A stretch of 6,582 nucleotides of DNA from Actinomycetota bacterium (GTDB lineage Bacteria; Actinomycetota; Actinomycetes; JACCUZ01). A program made the position numbers and the translations under genes. The DNA is taken from assembly GCA_030841245.1 (NCBI GenBank), contig JAVEDG010000412.1, positions 1 through 6,582 of the forward strand, read 5' to 3'. This document shows positions 1 through 6,582 of the stretch, piece after piece (the first letter of the stretch is position 1; every line of letters starts with the position of its first letter). Under the pieces are notes generated by a model. That model searched no databases, had not been told where the DNA came from, and saw only the letters and a program-made list of their open reading frames with translations.

Positions 1-295
1 GGCTCTACCGCCGCGGCGGGGCCCGCGACCGCGCCGCGGAGGCGCTGCGCGACGGGACCCGTCGCCGGCTCTCGGTCGGGCTGCCGGCCCGCTCCGGCCG
101 CACCGACGTGGTCGACGCGGTGGCCCGGCGCAGCGGTCGCACCGTGACCGAGGTCGGCTCCCTGTTGTACGGAGCCGTCCCCCGCGACGACGGCGCGCTC
201 GTGCGCCTCGCCGACGACCTCGAGCGCCTCGAGCGTGAGGCCCTGCAACGCCATACCGACCGAGAAGGCCGTACCGACAGAGAGGGACGCCGCCC

Positions 296-299
<4 letters not shown>
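1..299 (+). CDS. DUF4350 domain protein, C-terminal fragment (5' end outside window)
   Basis: The reading frame is open from base 3, begins LYRRGGARDRAAEALRDGTR, and runs about 98 residues to TGA at 297-299. No start is visible, so the N-terminal part with the DUF4350 domain and its membrane segments lies to the left. The Arg/Ala-rich start, the phrase VGSLLYG and the closing LVRLADDLERLEREAL match, from memory, the C-terminal tails of actinobacterial DUF4350 proteins encoded just before moxR. This part looks cytosolic and helical, the last helix having a heptad-like Leu/Glu pattern. The extreme C-terminus is a charged repeat (TDREGR twice). Its stop overlaps the moxR start in GTGA, implying translational coupling. 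Family function is unknown; a membrane-anchored partner of the MoxR/DUF58 machine is inferred from gene order alone. The methionine-like start at 108 is an internal GTG and should not be used. Confidence 0.8.
255..290 (+). repeat. Two 18-bp tandem units coding TDREGR twice; second unit holds the moxR ribosome binding site
   Basis: The units are 255-272 and 273-290, in frame, each coding Thr-Asp-Arg-Glu-Gly-Arg. They differ at several bases, so the duplication is not recent or has drifted. The drift in the second copy creates a purine run, GAGAGGG at 280-286, which sits nine bases before the moxR GTG at 296 and is the best Shine-Dalgarno candidate for it. The first copy has a weaker GAGAAGG at 262-268. 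Confidence 0.7.
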
Positions 300-1387
<1,088 letters not shown>

Positions 1388-1400
1388 CGCGAGCGAACCG

Positions 1401-1405
1401 AGGAG
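1401..1405 (+). promoter_or_regulatory. Ribosome binding site fixing the DUF58 GTG start
   Basis: AGGAG lies seven bases before GTG 1413. It supports this start over the ATG at 1384 and the GTG at 1408, both of which are in another frame; the 1384 frame soon meets a stop. Confidence 0.7.
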
Positions 1406-1412
1406 CGGTGCC

Positions 1413-2708
1413 GTGGCGCTGACCGGCCGGGCCGGCCTGGTCGCGCTGGCCGGTGCGCTGGTCGTCGGGCTGCTGGTCCCGTCCGCCCTGGGACTGCTGG
1501 CGGACACCGGGCTGCTCCTCGTGCTGCTCGCCACCGACGTGGCCCTGGCCGGACCGGTCCGCCCGCTCGTCATGAGCCGCACCGGGGACACCGCCGTACG
1601 CCTCGGGGAGGTCGCCGAGGTCGCTCTCACCGTCGCGAACCCGTCCGGGCGGCGCGTCCGGGGCCTGCTGCGCGACGCCTGGCCACCGAGTGCCGGCGCC
1701 GCAGTGACGCGCCACCCGGTGGACCTCAGACCGGGAGAGCGGGCCCGGGTCACCACGGTCCTGGAGCCGACCCGTCGTGGCGACCGCCCGGCGCACCGGG
1801 TGACGGTCCGCTCGGTCGGTCCACTCGGCCTGGCCGCCCGCCAGGGCTGGCAGGGGGTGCCCTGGCGGGTGCGGGTGCTGCCGCCGTTCCACTCGCGACG
1901 TCACCTGCCCGCGGCCCTGTCCCGGCTCCGCGAGCTCGATGGCCGGGCCGCCGCGCTGGTGCGCGGTCAAGGCACCGAGTTCGACTCGTTGCGGGAGTAC
2001 GTCGTGGGCGACGACGTCCGCTCCATCGACTGGCGGGCCTCCGCCCGCGCCGCCGACGTCGTGGTCCGGACCTGGCGACCCGAGCGGGACCGGCGCATCG
2101 TCCTCGTGCTCGACACCGGCCGCACGTCGGCCGGCCGGGTGGGGGACGCCCCGCGACTGGACGCCGCCATGGATGCGGCGCTGCTGCTCGCCGCGCTGGC
2201 ATCGCGCGCCGGCGACCGGGTCGACCTGCTCGCCTACGACCGCCGGGTGCGCGCCCGGGTCGAGGGCGCCGGCCCGACGACGCTGCTGCCCCGGCTCGTG
2301 GAGGCGATGGCTCCGATCGAGCCCACCCTGGTGGAGCCCGACTACGCCGGGATGGTCGCCGAGGTCATGACGCGCTGGCCGCGTCGGTCGCTCGTCGTGC
2401 TACTCACCGCACTGGACCCGGCGCCCGTCGAGGAGGGGCTGCTGCCCGTACTGGCGAGGGTGGTCCAGCGCCACCGGCTGCTGGTGGCCTCCGTCGGCGA
2501 CCCGCGGGTCGAGGCCATGCGACGCGGAAGGGGGGACGCCGAGTCGGTGTACGGCGCTGCCGCTGCTGAGCGCGCACAGCTGGACAGGGAACGGCTGGCC
2601 GAGCTGCTGCGACGCCGCGGGGCCGAGGTCGTGGACGCGCCGCCCGAGGCACTGCCCCCCGCGCTGGCCGACCGATACCTGTCGCTGAAGGCGGCCGGCC
2701 GCCTGTAG
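1413..2708 (+). CDS. DUF58 family protein (VWA-like partner of MoxR)
   Basis: A 431-residue membrane-anchored protein. Residues about 7-47 form two closely spaced hydrophobic helices. A beta-rich stretch follows (about 55-160, with the phrase RSVGPLGL at 133-140). Next is the DUF58 signature, GTEFDSLREY at 187-196 then DDVRSIDWRASAR at 200-212. A VWA-like fold follows, opening with IVLVLDTGRT at 229-238. In the metal-site position it reads D-T-G-R-T rather than the classical D-x-S-x-S, a form I recall as usual in actinobacterial members, so metal binding may be altered. Later strands (DRVDLLAYD, RSLVVLLTALD, HRLLVASVGD) fit the alternating alpha/beta pattern. The large soluble part should face the cytosol, where MoxR could engage it. 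The start is GTG 1413, with AGGAG seven bases ahead and 25 bases after moxR, so the two genes are very likely one operon. Family call secure; function unknown. Confidence 0.93.
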   Translation: MALTGRAGLVALAGALVVGLLVPSALGLLADTGLLLVLLATDVALAGPVRPLVMSRTGDTAVRLGEVAEVALTVANPSGRRVRGLLRDAWPPSAGAAVTRHPVDLRPGERARVTTVLEPTRRGDRPAHRVTVRSVGPLGLAARQGWQGVPWRVRVLPPFHSRRHLPAALSRLRELDGRAAALVRGQGTEFDSLREYVVGDDVRSIDWRASARAADVVVRTWRPERDRRIVLVLDTGRTSAGRVGDAPRLDAAMDAALLLAALASRAGDRVDLLAYDRRVRARVEGAGPTTLLPRLVEAMAPIEPTLVEPDYAGMVAEVMTRWPRRSLVVLLTALDPAPVEEGLLPVLARVVQRHRLLVASVGDPRVEAMRRGRGDAESVYGAAAAERAQLDRERLAELLRRRGAEVVDAPPEALPPALADRYLSLKAAGRL

Positions 2709-2750
2709 CCGGCCGGTAAGCGGGCGCCTCGCGGAGGTGGCGCCGCGAGG
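2695..2750. terminator. Two GC-rich hairpins between convergent DUF58 and SpoIIM genes
   Basis: Hairpin one pairs CCGGCCG (2695-2701) with CGGCCGG (2710-2716) and has an eight-base loop that includes the DUF58 stop codon. Hairpin two pairs CCTCGCGG (2727-2734) with CCGCGAGG (2743-2750), also with an eight-base loop, and lies just past the stop codons of both convergent genes. Neither is followed by a T tract on either strand, so they are not classical intrinsic terminators, although T-poor hairpins at convergent gene ends are common in actinobacteria. A two-way terminator or a 3'-end stabilising role is inferred. Confidence 0.5.
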
Positions 2751-2764
2751 TGGCTCGGCGGGGT

Positions 2765-3763
2765 TCAGGCGGCAACCGGTGCAGTGTCGGTCGCGCCGGC
2801 CCCGCTCACCGCGCCGGTCTCGCCGCCCCGAGCAGCGCGCCCACCCAGCACGAAGACGTAGCTGAGGAAGCTGGCCCACACGCTGGTGCCGATCGCCACC
2901 CGCGCCCAGGTCGGTAGCTCCGACGGGGTGACGAACGCCTCGAGCACGCCGGAGACCGCCAGGGTGCAGGCCAGCCCGATCGCGATGGCGCCGGCTGCGA
3001 GACCCGTCTGCATCAGGGCCTGCGACCGGGACCGCGGCCCCGGGTCGATCCACGCCCAGCCCAGCCGCAGACCTGCCCCCGACGCGATGAACACGCAGGT
3101 CAGCTCGAGCAGCCCGTGCGGCAGGATCAGGCCGAAGAAGAGGTCCGTCTTGCCGCCTGCCGCCATCAGCCCACCGTCGATCCCGACGTTGAGCGCGTTG
3201 GTCCAGAGGATCCACAGCACCGGGAGGATCAACACGCCGAACGCGAGCACCAGCGCGGTGACCCAGGCGTTGTTCGTGGCCACCTGGGCGGCGAACGAGC
3301 CGGCCGGGTTCGACGAGTAATAGTGCTGGAAGTCGTGGTCCACCAGCTGTCGCACCTCCCTCTTCGTCGCAATGCTCGCCTGCACCGACGGGTGGGTCCC
3401 GACCCACACACCGACGACGTAGGAAACCAGCAGGAACACCACGCCCACCGAGACCCACCATGGCGCGGCCCGGTAGACGGCGGCCGGGTAGACGTCGGTG
3501 AAGAACCGGGCGATGTCCTTGCGGGCCGGCGTGTGCGACCCCGCGACCGCGGCCCTCGCCCGGGCGACGAGGGTCGAGAGGTGTGCGACGAGCGCGGCGT
3601 CCGGGGAGGACGACTGGATCACCGACAGGTGCGTCGCGACGCGCTGGTAGAGGCCGACCAGCTCGTCGGCCTCCGCACCGGACAGGCGCCGGCGGCGACG
3701 GGCCAGCTGGTCGAGCCGGCGCCACTCACCCTGGTGCGCAGTGACGTACGCGTCGACATCCAT
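2765..3763 (-). CDS. SpoIIM-superfamily (stage II sporulation protein M-like) membrane protein
   Basis: A 332-residue protein on the minus strand. The N-terminal domain (1-100) is soluble and helical, opening MDVDAYVTAHQGEW and including LYQRVATHLS. It is followed by about five transmembrane segments at roughly 101-121, 167-188, 207-230, 253-273 and 287-307. The family hallmark is ILPHGLLELTCVFIASGAGL at 213-232, with its conserved Pro-His-Gly and Glu. The C-terminal 25 residues are Gly/Ala-rich and probably disordered. The name is inherited from the Bacillus engulfment protein; actinobacterial members need not relate to sporulation. The frame stays open upstream to 3985, but that part is the complement of the RDD gene. 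The ATG at 3761-3763 gives the N-terminus expected for the family. No good Shine-Dalgarno precedes it, so a leaderless transcript is possible. It is convergent with DUF58 and divergent from the RDD gene; membrane-complex partnership with them is inferred from conserved order. Confidence 0.9.
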   Translation of the reverse strand: MDVDAYVTAHQGEWRRLDQLARRRRRLSGAEADELVGLYQRVATHLSVIQSSSPDAALVAHLSTLVARARAAVAGSHTPARKDIARFFTDVYPAAVYRAAPWWVSVGVVFLLVSYVVGVWVGTHPSVQASIATKREVRQLVDHDFQHYYSSNPAGSFAAQVATNNAWVTALVLAFGVLILPVLWILWTNALNVGIDGGLMAAGGKTDLFFGLILPHGLLELTCVFIASGAGLRLGWAWIDPGPRSRSQALMQTGLAAGAIAIGLACTLAVSGVLEAFVTPSELPTWARVAIGTSVWASFLSYVFVLGGRAARGGETGAVSGAGATDTAPVAA

Positions 3764-3824
3764 CGGCACTAGCCTGGCACGGAGCCGGGCAGCCGCGTGC
3801 ATCGGCGACCGAACAGGAGAGCGC
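3764..3824. promoter_or_regulatory. Divergent promoter region between SpoIIM-like and RDD genes
   Basis: These 61 bases must hold control signals for at least one, probably both, of the outward-reading genes unless promoters lie inside the coding regions. For the rightward gene, TAGCCT at 3770-3775 fits the actinobacterial TANNNT -10 pattern and would give a leader of about 40 bases. For the leftward gene, CAGGCT on the minus strand (3776 down to 3771) ends eight bases before the ATG, about where a -10 box sits in leaderless genes, but it lacks the first T. No convincing -35 element was seen for either. The two candidates overlap on opposite strands. Confidence 0.35.
3815..3819 (+). promoter_or_regulatory. 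Ribosome binding site fixing the RDD gene GTG start
   Basis: AGGAG lies five bases before GTG 3825. This favours 3825 over the in-frame ATG at 3741, which lies inside the divergent SpoIIM-like gene and would add 28 residues unlike the family. Confidence 0.75.
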
Positions 3825-4781
3825 GTGACCGAGCTGGTGACGGGCGAGGCGGTCGTCCTCGACCTGCGGTTGGCAAAGCTCGCCAGCCGTGCGGTGGCGA
3901 TCGCGATGGACCTCGTAGTGCAGGTCGTCCTGCTCGTGACGGTCGAGCTGTTGCTCGGCAGCGTCCTGCTCACCGGGGTCGACACCGCTCTGGCCGCCGC
4001 GATCGCACTGGTGACCTCGGTCGCCGTCGTCGTCGGCTACCCGGTCGTCTTCGAGACGCTGACCCGGGGCCGCTCCCTGGGCAAGCTCGCTCTCGGGTTG
4101 CGCGTCGTACGCGAGGACGGGGGTCCGATCCGCTTCCGCCAGGCCCTCGTACGCGGGCTGCTGGCGGTACCGGAGTTCTGGATCACCTGGGGCGCGCTGG
4201 CCCTGATCTGCTCGCTCGCCTCGTCCCGGGGCAAACGACTGGGTGACTTCCTCGCCGGCACGGTCGTCGTGCGCGAGCGGATGCCGGCGACCGCGCACGT
4301 CATGCCTACCATGCCGCCACCGCTCGCCGACTGGGCGAGCCGGCTGGACCTGTCGCGAGTGCCCGACGACCTCGCCCTCGCGGCACGGCAGTACCTCGCA
4401 CGCATCGGCGAGCTCGACCCGCAGGTGCGAGCGACGATGGGGGCCCGGCTCCTCGACCAGATCCGGGTCGCGACCGGGTCGTGGCCACCGGACGGAGCCC
4501 CGGCCTGGGCCGTCCTCTCGGGAGTGCTGGCCGAGCGGCGCCGACGCGAGCTGATGCGGATGGCCCCGCAGTCGCAGGGGCCACAGCCGCCGTGGGGGCA
4601 GCAACCTCCGTGGAGCCAGCAGCCGCCGTGGGGGCAGCAGCCGCCGTCGGCACAGCAGCCGCCGTGGGGGCGACAGGCGCCCGCGACCCCTCCGCCCGCA
4701 CCGCCGTCCGCGCCGGGGAACGAGCCCGCTCCCGGGGCGGCGCCGTCGTCGGACGACAACCCCTTCGCCCCGCCGGGCTGA
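3825..4781 (+). CDS. RDD family membrane protein with repetitive proline-rich tail
   Basis: A 318-residue protein starting at GTG 3825. The RDD domain covers about 12-150. It contains helix one after SRAVAIAMD (21-29, with the family's Arg and Asp), helix two at about 54-76, the motif TRGRSLGKLALGLRVV (80-95), RQALVRG (105-111), and a third hydrophobic segment at about 115-133 followed by KRLGDFLAGTVVV. A soluble, conserved-looking helical segment follows (about 165-245, including ARQYLARIGELDPQVR). The rest, 246-318, is low-complexity Pro/Gln/Ala with five six-residue repeats and ends NPFAPPG. RDD proteins are small membrane proteins; some have been linked to ion or solute transport, but no activity can be assigned here. 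The gene is divergent from the SpoIIM-like gene and completes the DUF4350-MoxR-DUF58 module. The following gene is 104 bases away and is probably separate. Confidence 0.92.
   Translation: MTELVTGEAVVLDLRLAKLASRAVAIAMDLVVQVVLLVTVELLLGSVLLTGVDTALAAAIALVTSVAVVVGYPVVFETLTRGRSLGKLALGLRVVREDGGPIRFRQALVRGLLAVPEFWITWGALALICSLASSRGKRLGDFLAGTVVVRERMPATAHVMPTMPPPLADWASRLDLSRVPDDLALAARQYLARIGELDPQVRATMGARLLDQIRVATGSWPPDGAPAWAVLSGVLAERRRRELMRMAPQSQGPQPPWGQQPPWSQQPPWGQQPPSAQQPPWGRQAPATPPPAPPSAPGNEPAPGAAPSSDDNPFAPPG
4584..4673 (+). repeat. Five 18-bp tandem repeats in the RDD gene tail (consensus QPPWGQ)
   Basis: The units are 4584-4601, 4602-4619, 4620-4637, 4638-4655 and 4656-4673, in frame, coding residues 254-283. 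Units 1 and 3 are identical in DNA. Unit 2 has silent changes plus Ser for Gly, unit 4 reads QPPSAQ without the Trp, and unit 5 ends in Arg. The repeat sits in the cytosolic disordered tail after the membrane domain. Confidence 0.9.
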
Positions 4782-4820
4782 CCGCGCATCCGCGGGATGC
4801 CGCCCGGCTCGCCCGGCGGG
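4769..4820 (+). terminator. Nested inverted repeats at the end of the RDD gene, possible terminator
   Basis: CCCGCCGGGC at 4769-4778 (last codons of the RDD gene) is perfectly complementary to GCCCGGCGGG at 4811-4820. Between them lies a compact hairpin, GCATCC (4786-4791) with GGATGC (4795-4800) and a three-base loop. An alternative stem pairs CCGCG (4782-4786) with CGCGG (4791-4795). There is no T tract. The position, just after the stop and before a promoter-like sequence, suits termination, but the outer arms are far apart and may pair by chance in such GC-rich DNA. Confidence 0.35.
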
Positions 4821-4825
4821 TGTCG

Positions 4826-4831
4826 TAGCGT
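4826..4831 (+). promoter_or_regulatory. Candidate -10 element for the GAF-ANTAR gene
   Basis: TAGCGT fits the actinobacterial TANNNT -10 pattern and lies 55 bases before the GTG at 4886, leaving a leader of about 45-50 bases. No recognisable -35 element is present about 17 bases upstream, where the sequence is GC-rich inverted repeat. The call rests on position and a short match. Confidence 0.3.
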
Positions 4832-4885
4832 CAGCCGAGCAGCCCACCCTGTGCCGGGGGTCGGGCCAGAGACTCGGAGACCGCC

Positions 4886-5578
4886 GTGACCGACAACGAG
4901 CCGCGTGCGCACGAGCATTTCGCCGCGATCGCCGACACCCTGCGCGGAGGGCACACCGTCGAGGAGACGTACCGGGTGCTCGTCGCCGCGGCCCGTCAGG
5001 TCGTCGAGGGCTGCGACCGCGCCGCGATCGGCGTGCTGTCTGGCGAACACTTCACGACGGCCGCGACCACCGACGACGTCATGCGCCACATCGACCGCCT
5101 GCAGGACCAGGTCGGTGAGGGGCCGTGCATCGAGGCGAGTGCGGAGCAGGTCTGGCGGCTCGACAACGACATCACCAAGGACAGCGCCTGGCCGAGGCTG
5201 GCCGAGCTGGTGGTCGCGCAGACACCGGTCCGGGCGATGCTCGCGGTCCCGCTGGTGCTCGACGGTCGGCGTGGCGGCGCCCTGAACCTCTTCGCCGACC
5301 GGACCGACGCATTCACCGACGCGTCCACCGAGGTCGCCGTGATCCTCGCCAGCTTCGCCTCCGTGGCGGTCTCGGGCGCGGCACAGTCGGAACGGGCCGA
5401 CCAGCTGCAGGCCGGGCTCGAGACCAACCGCGAGATCGGCGTGGCCGTCGGACTGCTGATGGCCACCCACAGGATCAGCTCCGATGAAGCGTTCGCGATC
5501 CTGTCCTCCGCCTCCCAGCGGCTCAACCGCAAGCTGCGCGACATCGCCGCAGGCATCGTCCGCGGCAGCACCCCCTGA
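4886..5578 (+). CDS. GAF and ANTAR domain-containing regulator (probable antiterminator)
   Basis: A 230-residue soluble protein with a GAF sensor domain at about 25-165 and an ANTAR RNA-binding domain at about 171-226. The GAF part carries the GEGPC motif (78-82) typical of actinobacterial GAF-ANTAR proteins, then MLAVPLVLDG (118-127) and ALNLFAD (132-138). The ANTAR part reads NREIGVAVGLLM (181-192), then SSDEAFAILSSAS and LNRKLRDIAAGIV; the Ala-Asp-Gln-Leu-Gln stretch before it is probably coiled coil. ANTAR domains bind paired RNA hairpins and block terminators; the GAF domain is likely the signal input, ligand unknown. The Lys of the common IGQAKG variant is Val here, which also occurs in the family. 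GTG 4886 has GGAG at 4876-4879, six bases before it. No kinase or partner gene is adjacent, so it looks free-standing and its RNA targets are probably elsewhere. Confidence 0.92.
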   Translation: MTDNEPRAHEHFAAIADTLRGGHTVEETYRVLVAAARQVVEGCDRAAIGVLSGEHFTTAATTDDVMRHIDRLQDQVGEGPCIEASAEQVWRLDNDITKDSAWPRLAELVVAQTPVRAMLAVPLVLDGRRGGALNLFADRTDAFTDASTEVAVILASFASVAVSGAAQSERADQLQAGLETNREIGVAVGLLMATHRISSDEAFAILSSASQRLNRKLRDIAAGIVRGSTP

Positions 5579-5636
5579 CAGAGAGCGCCGCCCGCGGCCA
5601 CGATGTGCGAGCCGGCCGAGACCGCCGCCTGCCGCG

Positions 5637-6582
5637 TCAGTAGCGGTAGTGGTCGGGCTTGTACGGCCCCTCGACGTCCACGCCGATGTACTCCGCCTGC
5701 GCCTTCGACAACGTGGTGAGCCTGACCCCCAGCGCATCCAGGTGCAGCCTCGCGACCTTCTCGTCCAGGTGCTTGGGCAGGGTGTAGACCGACCGCTCGT
5801 ACTGGTCGTTCTTGGTGAACAGCTCGATCTGGGCGATCACCTGGTTGGAGAACGAGTTCGACATGACGAAGCTCGGGTGCCCGGTGGCGTTGCCGAGGTT
5901 GAGCAGCCGGCCCTCCGACAGGACGATGATCGAGTGCCCGTCGGCGAAGGTCCACTCGTCGACCTGCGGCTTGATCCTCGTACGACGGACCCCCTCGGTG
6001 CGGGCGAGGCCCGCCATGTCGATCTCGTTGTCGAAGTGCCCGATGTTGCCGACGATCGCCTGGTGCTTCATCCGACCCATGTCGGCGGCAGTGATGATGT
6101 CCCGGTTGCCGGTCGCCGTGACGAAGATGTCGGCGGTCTCGACGACGTCGTCGAGGGTGGCCACCTGGTAGCCGTCCATGGCCGCCTGCAGCGCGCAGAT
6201 GGGGTCGATCTCGGTGACGATGACCCGCGCCCCCTGGCCGCGCAGTGACTCGGCGCAGCCCTTGCCGACGTCCCCGTAGCCGAAGACGAGCGCGACCTTG
6301 CCGCCGATCAGCACGTCGGTGGCGCGGTTGATGCCGTCGATCAGCGAGTGCCGGCAGCCGTACTTGTTGTCGAACTTCGACTTGGTGACGGCGTCGTTGA
6401 CGTTGATCGCCGGGAACAGCAGCGTGCCGCTGCGCGCGAAGTCGTAGAGCCGGTGCACGCCGGTCGTCGTCTCCTCCGAGACGCCCTTGATGTCGGCGGC
6501 GACGTTCGTCCAGCGCTGCGGGTCCTCCTCCAGCGAGCGGGTCAGAAGCGTCAGGAAGACGCGGAACTCCTCGGACTCGCCG
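5637..6582 (-). CDS. ahcY: S-adenosylhomocysteine hydrolase (adenosylhomocysteinase), C-terminal part
   Basis: This enzyme reversibly splits S-adenosylhomocysteine into adenosine and homocysteine with bound NAD+, clearing the inhibitory product of methyltransferases. The last 314 residues are visible; bacterial homologs run about 470-495, so roughly 160-180 N-terminal residues lie beyond the right edge. Numbering the fragment from its first full codon (6581-6579), it contains KGVSEETTTGV (32-42), NVNDAVTKSKFDNKYG (60-75), the NAD loop GYGDVGKG (101-108), VTATGNRDII (154-163), NIGHFDNEIDMAG (179-191), EGRLLNLGNATGHPSFVMS (223-241) and the C-terminus KPDHYRY. Asn62, Lys67, Asp71 and Asn72 match human Asn181, Lys186, Asp190 and Asn191, so the visible active site is complete. 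The first 30 residues fall in the insertion that separates the mycobacterial-type bacterial form from the mammalian one. The GTG at 6458 is an internal valine, not a start. It is a homotetramer in the cytosol in characterised cases. Convergent with the GAF-ANTAR gene, 58 bases apart. Confidence 0.97.
   Translation of the reverse strand, partial: GESEEFRVFLTLLTRSLEEDPQRWTNVAADIKGVSEETTTGVHRLYDFARSGTLLFPAINVNDAVTKSKFDNKYGCRHSLIDGINRATDVLIGGKVALVFGYGDVGKGCAESLRGQGARVIVTEIDPICALQAAMDGYQVATLDDVVETADIFVTATGNRDIITAADMGRMKHQAIVGNIGHFDNEIDMAGLARTEGVRRTRIKPQVDEWTFADGHSIIVLSEGRLLNLGNATGHPSFVMSNSFSNQVIAQIELFTKNDQYERSVYTLPKHLDEKVARLHLDALGVRLTTLSKAQAEYIGVDVEGPYKPDHYRY

Noticed and set aside
2400..3725. 441-residue minus-strand open frame over the DUF58 end and the SpoIIM-like gene
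   Set aside because: It lies on the same strand as the SpoIIM-like gene but in a different frame, crosses the terminator region, and is arginine/proline-rich without domains.
3764..3985. 74-residue upstream extension of the SpoIIM-like protein
   Set aside because: The extension is the complement of the RDD coding region and the Ser/Thr/Arg-rich sequence is unlike the family; the ATG at 3763 gives the expected N-terminus.
4832..4885. Paired ANTAR-type RNA hairpins in the GAF-ANTAR leader (self-regulation)
   Set aside because: Only an imperfect bulged pairing of CCCAC with GTCGGG was seen, without the required twin six-base loops.
5579..5636. Possible terminator hairpins between the GAF-ANTAR gene and ahcY
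   Set aside because: Only short (5-6 bp) competing stems with long loops were found (for example 5595-5599 with 5614-5618), no better than chance in this composition. Nothing else was seen in these 58 bases.
4037..5737. 566-residue open frame on the minus strand across the RDD gene, GAF-ANTAR gene and ahcY end
   Set aside because: It covers two well-recognised genes in antisense, has a composition of Arg/Gly/Ala/Pro runs with no family resemblance, and is explained by the scarcity of stop codons in high-GC DNA.
5484..6248. 254-residue plus-strand frame opposite ahcY
   Set aside because: Translation is the complement of the highly conserved ahcY coding sequence; repetitive Val/Asp/Leu pattern is typical of an antisense frame.
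6459..6582. A riboswitch (SAH or SAM type) controlling ahcY
   Set aside because: The right edge of the window is still inside the coding sequence, so the leader of ahcY is not present and nothing can be said about it.

Overview
The window reads as chromosomal DNA from a very GC-rich actinobacterium. Codons strongly prefer G or C at the third position, GTG starts are common, and the genes are tightly packed and ordinary for that phylum. The amino acid sequences and gene order would suit the Nocardioides/Propionibacteriales part of the phylum, but genus cannot be settled from this sequence. There is no sign of an insertion sequence, phage, CRISPR array, tRNA or rRNA. No stretch over 300 bases lacks a gene; the longest gap is 104 bases (4782-4885).

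Bases 1-4781 hold a five-gene membrane module. It comprises the 3' end of a DUF4350 gene (1-299), a MoxR-type AAA+ ATPase overlapping it by four bases (296-1387), and a DUF58 protein 25 bases further on (1413-2708). On the opposite strand, convergent with these, is a SpoIIM-superfamily five-helix membrane protein (2765-3763). Divergent from that is an RDD-family membrane protein (3825-4781). From memory, the same order and orientation occurs in Mycobacterium tuberculosis as Rv3691-Rv3695 (moxR2 region). MoxR ATPases usually act as chaperone-like remodelers with a VWA-domain partner, and DUF58 is the likely partner here. SpoIIM, RDD and DUF4350 would be the membrane part. The biological function of this set is essentially unknown, which makes it the nearest thing in the window to an undescribed system, although it is widely conserved rather than new.

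Bases 4886-5578 encode a stand-alone GAF-ANTAR protein, a probable sensor and RNA-binding antiterminator. Convergent with it, 5637-6582 is the C-terminal two thirds of S-adenosylhomocysteine hydrolase (ahcY), whose 5' end lies beyond the right edge.

The lineage-specific details are three in-frame short tandem repeats in the module's disordered tails: the DUF4350 C-terminus, the MoxR N-terminus and the RDD C-terminus. There are also GC-rich inverted repeats at gene ends, and a compact divergent promoter region (3764-3824) where the SpoIIM gene lacks a clear Shine-Dalgarno and may be leaderless.
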